64,000 bases of DNA from Variovorax paradoxus (GTDB lineage Bacteria > Pseudomonadota > Gammaproteobacteria > Burkholderiales > Burkholderiaceae_C): NCBI RefSeq assembly GCF_018614955.1, contig NZ_JAGGNV010000049.1, forward strand, positions 43,902 through 107,901, read 5' to 3'. A program made the translations under genes and the position numbers. Below, in pieces: positions 35,526 to 45,586 of this stretch (positions are counted from its first letter, which is position 1; each line of letters opens with the position of its first letter). Under the pieces are notes generated by a model that made no database searches, was not told the origin of the DNA, and saw nothing but the letters and a program-made list of their open reading frames with translations.

Positions 35526-36995
35526 TCAGGCCGCCTTGGCTTTGACATAGCGACCGGGGGCGGGCTCAATCACGGGAAAATCGGCGCTGCCCAGCGCGCG
35601 GCGGGCGGCGACCTTCGCGCCGGCATGCGTGGCGAGCCAGTCGCTCCACGCGGGCCACCAGCTGCCGTCGATGCTTTGCGCGCCGTCGAGCCAGGCGCCG
35701 GCGTCGGACGCGAGATCGCCGACCCAGTGGTTGCGCTTCTTCTTCGCGGGCGGGTTGATCACGCCCGCGATGTGACCGCTGGCACCGAGCACGAAGCGCG
35801 TGTCGCCCCCAAGCAGCCGCGTGCCGGCATAGGCGGTCTTCCACGGCACGATGTGGTCGTCGCGCGAGGCGTAGACGAAGGCCGGCGCGTCGATGCGCGA
35901 CAGGTCCACCGGCACGCCGCACTGCACGGTGCCGCCGGGTACGCGCAGCCTGTTCTCCAGGTAGGTGTTGCGCAGGTACCAGCAGTACATCGGCCCCGGC
36001 AGGTTGGTGTCGTCGCCGTTCCAGTAAAGCAGGTCGAAAGCCGGCGGCGCGCGGCCCTTGAGGTAGCCGTTGACCACATAGGGCCAGATCAGGTCGTTGG
36101 CGCGCAGCGCGGCGAACACGGTCGCGAGCTCGCGGCCCTTGAGCAGGCCGCGGCGGCCGATAGTGGCTTCGCGCGCGGCCACCATGGCTTCATCCACCAT
36201 CAGGCCCAGTTCGCCGGTGTCCGAGAAGTCGAGCATCGCGGTCAGCAGCGTGACGCTGGCGGCCGGCGTTTCGCCGCGCGCGGCGGCCACCGCGAGCGCG
36301 CTGCCCAGCAGCGTGCCGCCGATGCAGAAGCCCAGCGTGTTGACCTTGTCGGCACGGGCGATGCTGCGCGCGACATCGAGCGCACGCAGAACACCTTGTT
36401 CGACGTAGTCGTCCCAGTCCAGATGGCCCTGCTCGGCCGAGACATTGCGCCACGACACCAGGAAGACGGTGTGGCCCTGTTCGACCGCATAGGCAACCAG
36501 CGAGTTGCCCGGCTGCAGGTCGAGGATGTAGAACTTGTTGATGCACGGCGGCACGATGACCAGCGGGCGCTTGTGGACCTTCGCCGTGGACGGCGTGTAC
36601 TGCACGAGCTGCATCAACTCGTTCTCGAACACCACGCTGCCGGGGCTGGTCGCGACGTTGCGGCCGACCTCGAAGGCCTCGTCGTCCGACATCGAGATGC
36701 GGCCCTTCGCCACGTCCGCCAGGAAGAGGCGCGCACCTTCGAGCAGGCTCGCACCGCCGGAGTCGAGCGCGGCCTGCATCGCCTCGGGGTTGGTGGCGAG
36801 GCTGTTGGCCGGGTTCATCGCATCGAGCACCTGCCGCAGCGCGAAGTCCATCTGTGCCTTGCCGCGCGCATCGAAGGGCGCCGCCTCCAGCGCATTTCGC
36901 ATCAGCGCGCCGAACTGGGTATGACCCTGCGACAGGCCCTGCTGCCAGGCTTGCAACCACGAGGTGGCATCGAGATCGGGTGAAGGTTGGGTCAT
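35526..36995 (-). CDS. phaC: Class I polyhydroxyalkanoate synthase, with short N-terminal domain
   Basis: A 489-residue PHA synthase that polymerises (R)-3-hydroxyacyl-CoA. The lipase-like box is GFCIGG with nucleophile Cys224; Asp380 in SRDDHIVPW and His408 in GASGHIAGVINPP complete the triad, and EPAPGRYVKAKA is the class I C-terminus. Class I enzymes are usually about 560-590 residues: in Cupriavidus the same residues are Cys319, Asp480 and His508, so the deficit is almost all N-terminal. The conserved DRRF...W segment is absent; ALEAAP passes directly into FDARGKAQMDFALRQ. The frame is open and the catalytic core intact. Starts 12 nt after ndh. Confidence 0.95.
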   Translation of the reverse strand: MTQPSPDLDATSWLQAWQQGLSQGHTQFGALMRNALEAAPFDARGKAQMDFALRQVLDAMNPANSLATNPEAMQAALDSGGASLLEGARLFLADVAKGRISMSDDEAFEVGRNVATSPGSVVFENELMQLVQYTPSTAKVHKRPLVIVPPCINKFYILDLQPGNSLVAYAVEQGHTVFLVSWRNVSAEQGHLDWDDYVEQGVLRALDVARSIARADKVNTLGFCIGGTLLGSALAVAAARGETPAASVTLLTAMLDFSDTGELGLMVDEAMVAAREATIGRRGLLKGRELATVFAALRANDLIWPYVVNGYLKGRAPPAFDLLYWNGDDTNLPGPMYCWYLRNTYLENRLRVPGGTVQCGVPVDLSRIDAPAFVYASRDDHIVPWKTAYAGTRLLGGDTRFVLGASGHIAGVINPPAKKKRNHWVGDLASDAGAWLDGAQSIDGSWWPAWSDWLATHAGAKVAARRALGSADFPVIEPAPGRYVKAKAA

Positions 36996-37007
36996 GGCCG
37001 TGACTGC

Positions 37008-38342
37008 TCAATGGAGCTTGACGTGGGGTTCGGTGCGCCGCGTGATGAGGCGGGCGAGCGTGTCGAGCGAGACCTTGACGACGCCGTGCAGCGCCAGCTC
37101 GTGCATCTTGTAGAGCGACATGTACATGAGCCGCGCGAAGCGGCCTTCGATCATCAGGCTGCCACCGACGGGCCCGCCCATCATGTTGCCGACGGTGCTG
37201 AATTCGCCGAGCGACACCAGCGAGCCGAAGTCGCGGTAGCGGTAGGGCTTGAGCGCCTTTCCGCCCAAGCGCCGACGGATCTGCGCCGCGACGTGCGAGG
37301 CCTGCTGGTGCGCCGCCTGCGCGCGCGGCGGCACCAGGCCGCCCTTGCCGTCGTTGGCCTCGGGCCAGTCGCAGGCCGCGCAGTCGCCGATGGCGAAGAT
37401 GTCGGCATCGCGGGTGGTCTGCAGCGTCGGCAGCACCGCGAGCTGGTTGCTGCGGTTGGTTTCGAGTCCCGCGATGTCCTTCATGAAATCGGCCGCCTTC
37501 ACGCCCGCGGCCCACACCACCAGCTCGGCCGGCAGCGTGCGGCCGTCGGCCAGGCGCACGCCCTCGGGCAGCACCTCGGCCACCTTGGCCGAGGTGTGCA
37601 CGTCCACGCCCAGCTTGCGCAGCAGCGCCTCGGTGGCGGCCGACATGCGCGGCGGCAGCGCGGGCAGGACGCGATCGGCGGCCTCGATCACGCTGACCTG
37701 GATGTCCTTCTCGGCATCCACGCGGTCCAGCCCGTAGGCCACGACCTCGCGCGTGGTGCGATGCAGCTCGGCCGCCAGCTCCACGCCCGTGGCGCCCGCG
37801 CCGATGATCGCCACGTGCAGCTGCTCGGGCCGCAGCGGCGTGGTCTGCGCGTGCGCGCGGATGCAGGCGTTGACCATGCGCTGGTGAAAGCGCTGCGCAT
37901 CCGCCTTCGACTCGAGCCGCAGCGCATGCTCGCGCACGCCGGGCGTGCCGAAGTCGTTGCTGAGACTGCCGATGGCGACCACCAGCGTGTCGTAGCCGAA
38001 GGCGCGCGCCGGCGTGACCAGCCGGCCCTCGTCGTCCATGTAGGGCGCCACATGCACCTCGCGCCGCTCGCGGTCGATGCCTGTGAGCTCGCCGAGCCGG
38101 AAGCGGAAGCGGTGCCAGTGCGCCTGCGCGAGGTAGTCGACCTCGTGGGCGCTCATGTCCATGCTGCCCGAGGCGATCTCGTGCAGCTTGGGCTTCCACA
38201 CGTGGGTGCGGTGCTTGTCGATCAGCGTGATGTCCGCCATGCCGCGCAAGCCCCGCGTATCGCCGAGGCGCGTGGCCAGCTCCAGCCCGCCGGCGCCGCC
38301 GCCCACGATGACGACTCGGTGCCTCTGCACAGGGTTGTTCAT
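37008..38342 (-). CDS. ndh: Type II NADH:quinone oxidoreductase
   Basis: A 444-residue flavoprotein that passes electrons from NADH to quinone without pumping protons. The FAD-binding motif VVIVGGGAGGLELATRL is at the N-terminus and the NADH-binding motif VAIIGAGATGVELAAELH near residue 170; DIFAIGDCAACDWPE is the second FAD contact. A hydrophobic C-terminal amphipathic stretch would anchor it to the membrane. The start MNNPVQRHRV is the normal N-terminus. Placed between dctA and phaC with short gaps (32 and 12 nt). Confidence 0.92.
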   Translation of the reverse strand: MNNPVQRHRVVIVGGGAGGLELATRLGDTRGLRGMADITLIDKHRTHVWKPKLHEIASGSMDMSAHEVDYLAQAHWHRFRFRLGELTGIDRERREVHVAPYMDDEGRLVTPARAFGYDTLVVAIGSLSNDFGTPGVREHALRLESKADAQRFHQRMVNACIRAHAQTTPLRPEQLHVAIIGAGATGVELAAELHRTTREVVAYGLDRVDAEKDIQVSVIEAADRVLPALPPRMSAATEALLRKLGVDVHTSAKVAEVLPEGVRLADGRTLPAELVVWAAGVKAADFMKDIAGLETNRSNQLAVLPTLQTTRDADIFAIGDCAACDWPEANDGKGGLVPPRAQAAHQQASHVAAQIRRRLGGKALKPYRYRDFGSLVSLGEFSTVGNMMGGPVGGSLMIEGRFARLMYMSLYKMHELALHGVVKVSLDTLARLITRRTEPHVKLH

Positions 38343-38374
38343 GGTTGGGGGCTCCGTACAGGCATGTGATCGCT

Positions 38375-39718
38375 TCAGCGCGGCTGGGCCACGGGCATGT
38401 GGGTCTCGACCTGGTCCAGCACCGCCTCGGGCGCGTCGGCCTCGGCCGGCGTCTCGTTGTCCAGGATGCGCTTCATGCGGGCGGTGTCCAGGTCGTTGGT
38501 CCACTTGGCGACCACGACCGTGGCGACGCCGTTGCCGATCAGGTTGGTCAGCGCGCGGGCTTCCGACATGAAACGGTCGATGCCCAGGATCAGCGCCAGG
38601 CCCGCCACCGGCACGTGCCCCACCGCCGACAGGGTGGCGGCCAGCACGATGAAGCCGCTGCCGGTCACGCCGGCCGCGCCCTTGGACGTCAGCAGCAGCA
38701 CCAGCAGCAGCGTGATCTGCTGCGTCACGGTCATGTCGGTGTTGGTGGCCTGCGCGATGAACACGGCCGCCATCGTCAGGTAGATCGAGGTGCCGTCGAG
38801 GTTGAACGAGTAGCCGGTCGGGATGACCAGGCCGACCACCGACTTCTTGGCGCCCAGGTTCTCGAGCTTGGCCATCATGCGCGGCAGCACCGATTCGCTC
38901 GAGGAGGTGCCCAGCACGATCAGCAGCTCTTCCTTGATGTACTTGATGAACTTCCAGATGCTGAAGCCGTGCGCCCGCGCGATGCCGCCGAGAACGACGA
39001 AGATGAAGAGCAGGCAAGTGGCGTAGAAGGTCGCCATCAGCTGTCCCAGTTGCAGCAGCGAGCCGACGCCGTACTTGCCGATCGTGAATGCCATCGCGCC
39101 GAAAGCGCCGATCGGCGCCACCTTCATGATGTAGCCGACGATGACGAACAGGACGTGCGAGAACTTCTCGATGAAGTCGAACACCAGCGTGCCGCGGCCG
39201 CCGAACTTGTGCAGCGCGAAGCCGAACATCACGGCGAACAGCAGCACCTGGAGGATCTCGCCCTTGGCGAACGCGTCGACCACCGTGCTCGGGATCACAT
39301 GCAGCAGGAAGTCGACCGTGCCCTGCATCTGTCCAGGCGCCGTGTAGGCGGCGATCGCCTTGGTGTCGAGTTGGCTCACGTCGATGTTCATGCCGGCGCC
39401 GGGCCGCACGATGTTGATGATGACCAGCCCCACCAACAGCGCAATGGTGCTGACGATCTCGAAGTACAGCAGCGCCAGGCCGCCGGTCTTGCCGACCTTC
39501 TTCATGTCCTCCATGCCGGCGATGCCGACCACCACCGTGCAGAAGATGATCGGCGCGATGATCATCTTGATGAGCTTGATGAAGCCGTCGCCCAGCGGCT
39601 TCATTGCCGCACCGGTCTGCGGATAGAAATGGCCCAGCAGCACCCCGATGACGATCGCGGTGATGACCTGGAAGTACAGGGACTTGTAGAAGGGCTTGGA
39701 TACGGGTTGGTGGTCCAC
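38375..39718 (-). CDS. dctA: C4-dicarboxylate:cation symporter
   Basis: A 447-residue DAACS-family transporter for succinate, fumarate and malate. Signatures include KMIIAPIIFCTVVVGIAGM, the serine-rich hairpin LGTSSSESVLPRMM, PTGYSFNLDGTSIYLTMAA and the C-terminal NLIGNGVATVVVAKW. The GTG start has AGGAG about 7 nt upstream. Only 18 nt separate it from lipA, so if it has its own sigma-54 promoter for DctD that promoter must lie within the lipA coding region. Confidence 0.95.
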   Translation of the reverse strand: MDHQPVSKPFYKSLYFQVITAIVIGVLLGHFYPQTGAAMKPLGDGFIKLIKMIIAPIIFCTVVVGIAGMEDMKKVGKTGGLALLYFEIVSTIALLVGLVIINIVRPGAGMNIDVSQLDTKAIAAYTAPGQMQGTVDFLLHVIPSTVVDAFAKGEILQVLLFAVMFGFALHKFGGRGTLVFDFIEKFSHVLFVIVGYIMKVAPIGAFGAMAFTIGKYGVGSLLQLGQLMATFYATCLLFIFVVLGGIARAHGFSIWKFIKYIKEELLIVLGTSSSESVLPRMMAKLENLGAKKSVVGLVIPTGYSFNLDGTSIYLTMAAVFIAQATNTDMTVTQQITLLLVLLLTSKGAAGVTGSGFIVLAATLSAVGHVPVAGLALILGIDRFMSEARALTNLIGNGVATVVVAKWTNDLDTARMKRILDNETPAEADAPEAVLDQVETHMPVAQPR

Positions 39719-39736
39719 GAAGGTCTCCTAGAAAAT

Positions 39737-40681
39737 TCAGACGCCGGCGGCATGCGCCTGCCGGTCGGCGTGGTAGCTCGACCGCACGAGCGGTCCGCAG
39801 GCGGCATGGGCAAAGCCCATGGCGTGCGCCTGCTGCGCAAGGGTTTCGAATTGCGCCGGAGCGACGTAGCGCGCAACCGGCAGGTTGCCGGGGCGCGGCT
39901 GCAGGTACTGGCCGACGGTGAGCATGTCGACGCCATGGCGACGCAGGTCGCGCATCACTTCCAGCACTTCGTCGTCGGTCTCGCCCAGGCCCAGCATCAG
40001 GCCCGACTTGGTGGGCACGCCGGGGCAGCGCGCGCGGAACGACTGGAGCAGCCGAAGCGAGTGCATGTAGTCGGCGCCGGGTCGCGCCTGGCGGTACAGG
40101 CGCGGCACGGTCTCGAGGTTGTGGTTCATCACGTCCGGCGGGTCGGCCGCGAGGATGTCGAGCGCGACCTCGGCGCGGCCGCGGAAGTCGGGCGTGAGCA
40201 CCTCGATCTGCGTGCCGGGCGACTGCCTGCGCACCGCGCGGATGCAGGCAGCGAAGTGCGCCGCGCCGCCGTCGCGCAGGTCGTCGCGGTCAACGCTGGT
40301 GATGACCACATACTTCAGGCGCAGCCTGGCCACGGTGTCGGCCAGGTGCTGCGCCTCCTGCGGATCGGGCAGCTGCGGACGGCCGTGGGCCACATCGCAG
40401 AACGGGCAGCGGCGCGTGCAGAGGTCGCCCAGCACCATGAAGGTGGCGGTGCCCTTGCCGAAGCATTCGCCGATGTTCGGGCACGAGGCCTCTTCGCACA
40501 CGGTGTGCAGGCTGGCTTCGCGCAGCGTGCGCTTCACCTCGCGGAAGCTCTCGCTCTGCGAGACGCGCACGCGGATCCAGTCGGGCTTGAGCAGGGCCGG
40601 GCCTGCCTCGGCCACGCGGATCGGTATCCGGCGCGTCTTGGCGGCGCCGCGCTGCGGGCCATGGAGCACGATGTCGTTCAT
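39737..40681 (-). CDS. lipA: Lipoyl synthase
   Basis: A 314-residue radical-SAM enzyme that inserts two sulfurs into octanoyl-protein to make lipoate. The auxiliary cluster motif is CEEASCPNIGEC, the radical-SAM motif CTRRCPFC and the C-terminal RSSYHA carries the serine ligand. The start MNDIVLHGPQ is chosen as it gives the usual N-terminus. It sits with genes whose products carry lipoyl groups (AceF and the N-terminal domain of LpdA), 10 nt behind maeB. No lipB is seen in the window. Confidence 0.96.
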   Translation of the reverse strand: MNDIVLHGPQRGAAKTRRIPIRVAEAGPALLKPDWIRVRVSQSESFREVKRTLREASLHTVCEEASCPNIGECFGKGTATFMVLGDLCTRRCPFCDVAHGRPQLPDPQEAQHLADTVARLRLKYVVITSVDRDDLRDGGAAHFAACIRAVRRQSPGTQIEVLTPDFRGRAEVALDILAADPPDVMNHNLETVPRLYRQARPGADYMHSLRLLQSFRARCPGVPTKSGLMLGLGETDDEVLEVMRDLRRHGVDMLTVGQYLQPRPGNLPVARYVAPAQFETLAQQAHAMGFAHAACGPLVRSSYHADRQAHAAGV

Positions 40682-40691
40682 GGCCGTGCCG

Positions 40692-42974
<2,283 letters not shown>

Positions 42975-43015
42975 GGTTTTGTCTCCGTGTGTCTGTCTGT
43001 ACTGAGGGTGTCGGA

Positions 43016-43810
43016 TCAGCGCGGGGCGAGCGCGCAGGCGTCGCCCAGCCAGCCGTGCAGGCCGCACAGCAGCGCATCCGGTTGATCCGCGTGCACCCAG
43101 TGGCCGGCCTCGGGGATGTGCTCCAGCTGCGCGCAGGGGAACATCGCCTGGATGCGTGGAAGCGAATCGGGTCGCACGTAGTCGGACTCCGCCGCCGCGA
43201 AGAACAGGGCCGGCCCGTCGTAGCATTCGCGCAGCAACTGTTCCGGGAACCCGCAAAGGTCCGGCATGCACAAGGCCGTCGCCATCAGATTGAGCCGCCA
43301 GTCGAAACGCTCGGTCTGGCGCCGCAGGTTCTGCATCATGAAGTCCACAGGTGCGGTGCCGCCCAGACCGTCCAGCAGCGCCTGGCTGATCCGCCGGCGG
43401 CTTGCCGCGGCAGCGGTGTCCAGGCCTCGCATGGCGGACACATGCGAGGCGAACTGGTCGGCATAGCACTCGGGCGCGATGTCGATCACCGCGACCCCGC
43501 CAATGGCTTTGGGGTGGCCGAGCGCCAGGGCCATGGCGGTCTTGCCGCCCATGCTGTGGCCGACGACGAATGGCCGCTCCAGCTGCTCTCGTTCGATGAG
43601 AGCCAGCACGTCGAGCGCCATGTCGGTGTACGACATGGTCTCGGCCCACGGCGAAGCACCGTGGTTGCGGGAATCGGGCAGGTAGACGCGGTAGCCGGCG
43701 GCCAGCGACTGGGCAATCTGCGTCCAGTTACGGCCGGCGCCGAACAGGCCGTGCAGGATCACGATGGGAGGCCCCGATCCGAGTGCCTCGAAGGCAAGTT
43801 GAACTGGCAT
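43016..43810 (-). CDS. Alpha/beta hydrolase (YbfF-like)
   Basis: A 264-residue alpha/beta hydrolase. ILHGLFGAGRNW is the oxyanion region, VGHSMGGKTAM the nucleophile elbow, and the His is in PEAGHWVHADQPD; DSRNHGASPW is characteristic of the YbfF/EPHD-like esterase group, which hydrolyses acyl esters including short acyl-CoA. It is placed 11 nt behind lpdA and 41 nt before maeB. The natural substrate is unknown. Confidence 0.9.
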   Translation of the reverse strand: MPVQLAFEALGSGPPIVILHGLFGAGRNWTQIAQSLAAGYRVYLPDSRNHGASPWAETMSYTDMALDVLALIEREQLERPFVVGHSMGGKTAMALALGHPKAIGGVAVIDIAPECYADQFASHVSAMRGLDTAAAASRRRISQALLDGLGGTAPVDFMMQNLRRQTERFDWRLNLMATALCMPDLCGFPEQLLRECYDGPALFFAAAESDYVRPDSLPRIQAMFPCAQLEHIPEAGHWVHADQPDALLCGLHGWLGDACALAPR

Positions 43811-43821
43811 GGCAGTGCGCC

Positions 43822-45573
43822 CTACTTCTTCTTCACCGGCGGCAGATCGGTGCAGACGCCCTCGAACAGCTCGGCCGCCATGCCGATCGATTCGCCCAGT
43901 GTCGGATGCGGATGGATGGTCTTGCCGATGTCGCCGGGCTCGCAGCCCATCTCGATGGCCAGGCACAGCTCGCTGATCAGGTCGCCCGCATGCGTGCCGA
44001 CGATGCCGCCGCCGACGATGCGGTGCGTGGCCTCGTCGAACAGCAGCTTGGTGAAGCCTTCGTCGCGTCCGTTGGCGATGGCGCGGCCCGACGCCGCCCA
44101 CGGGAACACGGCCTTGCCGACCTTCAGGCCCTCGGCCTTGCACTGCTCCTCGGTCTTGCCGGCCCAGGCCACCTCGGGATCGGTATAGGCCACCGAGGGA
44201 ATCTGCCGCGCATCGAAGAACGCCGCTTCGCCGTGCGCCGCCTCGGCCGCCACGTGAGCCTCGTGCACGGCCTTGTGCGCGAGCATGGGCTGGCCGACGA
44301 CGTCGCCGATGGCGAAGATGTGCGGCACGTTGGTGCGCATCTGCCTGTCGACGTCGATGAAGCCGCGCTCGGTGACGGCCACGCCGGCCTTGTCGGCGCC
44401 GATCTTCCCGCCATTGGGGCTGCGGCCCACGGCCACGAGCACGAGGTCGTAGATCTGGGCCTCCTTCGGCGCCTTCTCGCCTTCGAAGCTCACCTCGATG
44501 CCGCCCTTGGTCGCCTTGGCGCCGACGGTCTTCGTCTTGAGCATGACGTGGTCGAAGCGCGGGGCGTTGAACTTCTCCCACACCTTGACGAGGTCGCGGT
44601 CGGCGCCCTGCATCAGGCCGTCGAGCATTTCGACCACGTCGACGCGCGTGCCCAGCGTCGAGTACACCGTGGCCATCTCGAGGCCGATGATGCCGCCGCC
44701 GACCACCAGCATGCGCTTCGGAATGCTCTTGAGCAGCAGCGCGCCGGTGGAGTCGACGACGCGGTCGTCCTCGGGCATGAAAGGCAGCTCCACGGCCTGC
44801 GAGCCCGCGGCAATGATGGCCTTGGCGAACTTCACCACCTTCTTCGCGCCGCCCTCGCCCACCACTTCGACATGGTGCGGATCGAGGAAGCTGCCGACAC
44901 CGGTGACGACCTCGACCTTGCGCGCCTTCGCCATGCCGGCCAGGCCGCCGGTGAGCTTCTTGACCACGCCGTCCTTGAAGCCGCGCAGCGCGTCGATGTC
45001 GATCTCGGGCGCGGTGTACTTGATGCCGTGGTGGCCCAGCAACTTGACTTCGTCCATCACGCTTGCGGTATGCAGCAGTGCCTTCGACGGAATGCAGCCG
45101 ACATTGAGGCACACGCCGCCGAGCGTGGCGTAGCGCTCCACGAGCACGGTCTTCATGCCGAGGTCGGCGCTGCGGAAGGCGGCCGAGTAGCCACCGGGGC
45201 CGGCGCCGAGCACGAGCACCTCGCACTCGATGTCGGCCTTGCCGGCGTAGCTGCCGGCCATGGGCGCGGGTGCGGCGGCAACGGGAGCCGCCACGGCGAC
45301 AGCGGCGGCCGGCGCCGCTGCAGGCGCGGCCGCCGATGCCTCCACCACCAGGATCACCGAGCCTTCGCTCACCTTGTCGCCGAGCGCGACCTTCAGTTCC
45401 TTCACCGTGCCCGCATGGCTCGACGGAATCTCCATCGAGGCCTTGTCGGACTCCACCATGATCAGGCCGGTATCGACCGCGATGACCTCACCGGGCTTGA
45501 CCAGCAGCTCGATGACCGCGACATCCTTGAATTCGCCGATGTCGGGGACCTTGACTTCCACCATGTGTGCCAT
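43822..45573 (-). CDS. lpdA: Dihydrolipoyl dehydrogenase with N-terminal lipoyl domain (E3 of PDH)
   Basis: A 583-residue E3. An N-terminal lipoyl domain (residues about 1-80, lipoyl Lys in ESDKASMEIPS) is joined by an Ala-rich linker to the flavoprotein disulfide reductase: FAD motif VLGAGPGGYSAAFR, redox disulfide GGVCLNVGCIPSK, NAD motif VVGGGIIGLEMATVY and the C-terminal His-Glu pair in IHPHPTLGE. Lipoyl-tagged E3 proteins are known in Neisseria and Cupriavidus PDH. Follows aceF by 13 nt. Confidence 0.95.
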   Translation of the reverse strand: MAHMVEVKVPDIGEFKDVAVIELLVKPGEVIAVDTGLIMVESDKASMEIPSSHAGTVKELKVALGDKVSEGSVILVVEASAAAPAAAPAAAVAVAAPVAAAPAPMAGSYAGKADIECEVLVLGAGPGGYSAAFRSADLGMKTVLVERYATLGGVCLNVGCIPSKALLHTASVMDEVKLLGHHGIKYTAPEIDIDALRGFKDGVVKKLTGGLAGMAKARKVEVVTGVGSFLDPHHVEVVGEGGAKKVVKFAKAIIAAGSQAVELPFMPEDDRVVDSTGALLLKSIPKRMLVVGGGIIGLEMATVYSTLGTRVDVVEMLDGLMQGADRDLVKVWEKFNAPRFDHVMLKTKTVGAKATKGGIEVSFEGEKAPKEAQIYDLVLVAVGRSPNGGKIGADKAGVAVTERGFIDVDRQMRTNVPHIFAIGDVVGQPMLAHKAVHEAHVAAEAAHGEAAFFDARQIPSVAYTDPEVAWAGKTEEQCKAEGLKVGKAVFPWAASGRAIANGRDEGFTKLLFDEATHRIVGGGIVGTHAGDLISELCLAIEMGCEPGDIGKTIHPHPTLGESIGMAAELFEGVCTDLPPVKKK

Positions 45574-45586
45574 TTGGGAGCTTCCT

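Noticed and set aside
39804..39819. Possible -24/-12 promoter for dctA inside lipA (GG-N10-GC on the minus strand)
   Set aside because: Only the invariant dinucleotides match, the rest of the consensus does not, and the sequence is part of a local palindrome in coding DNA.
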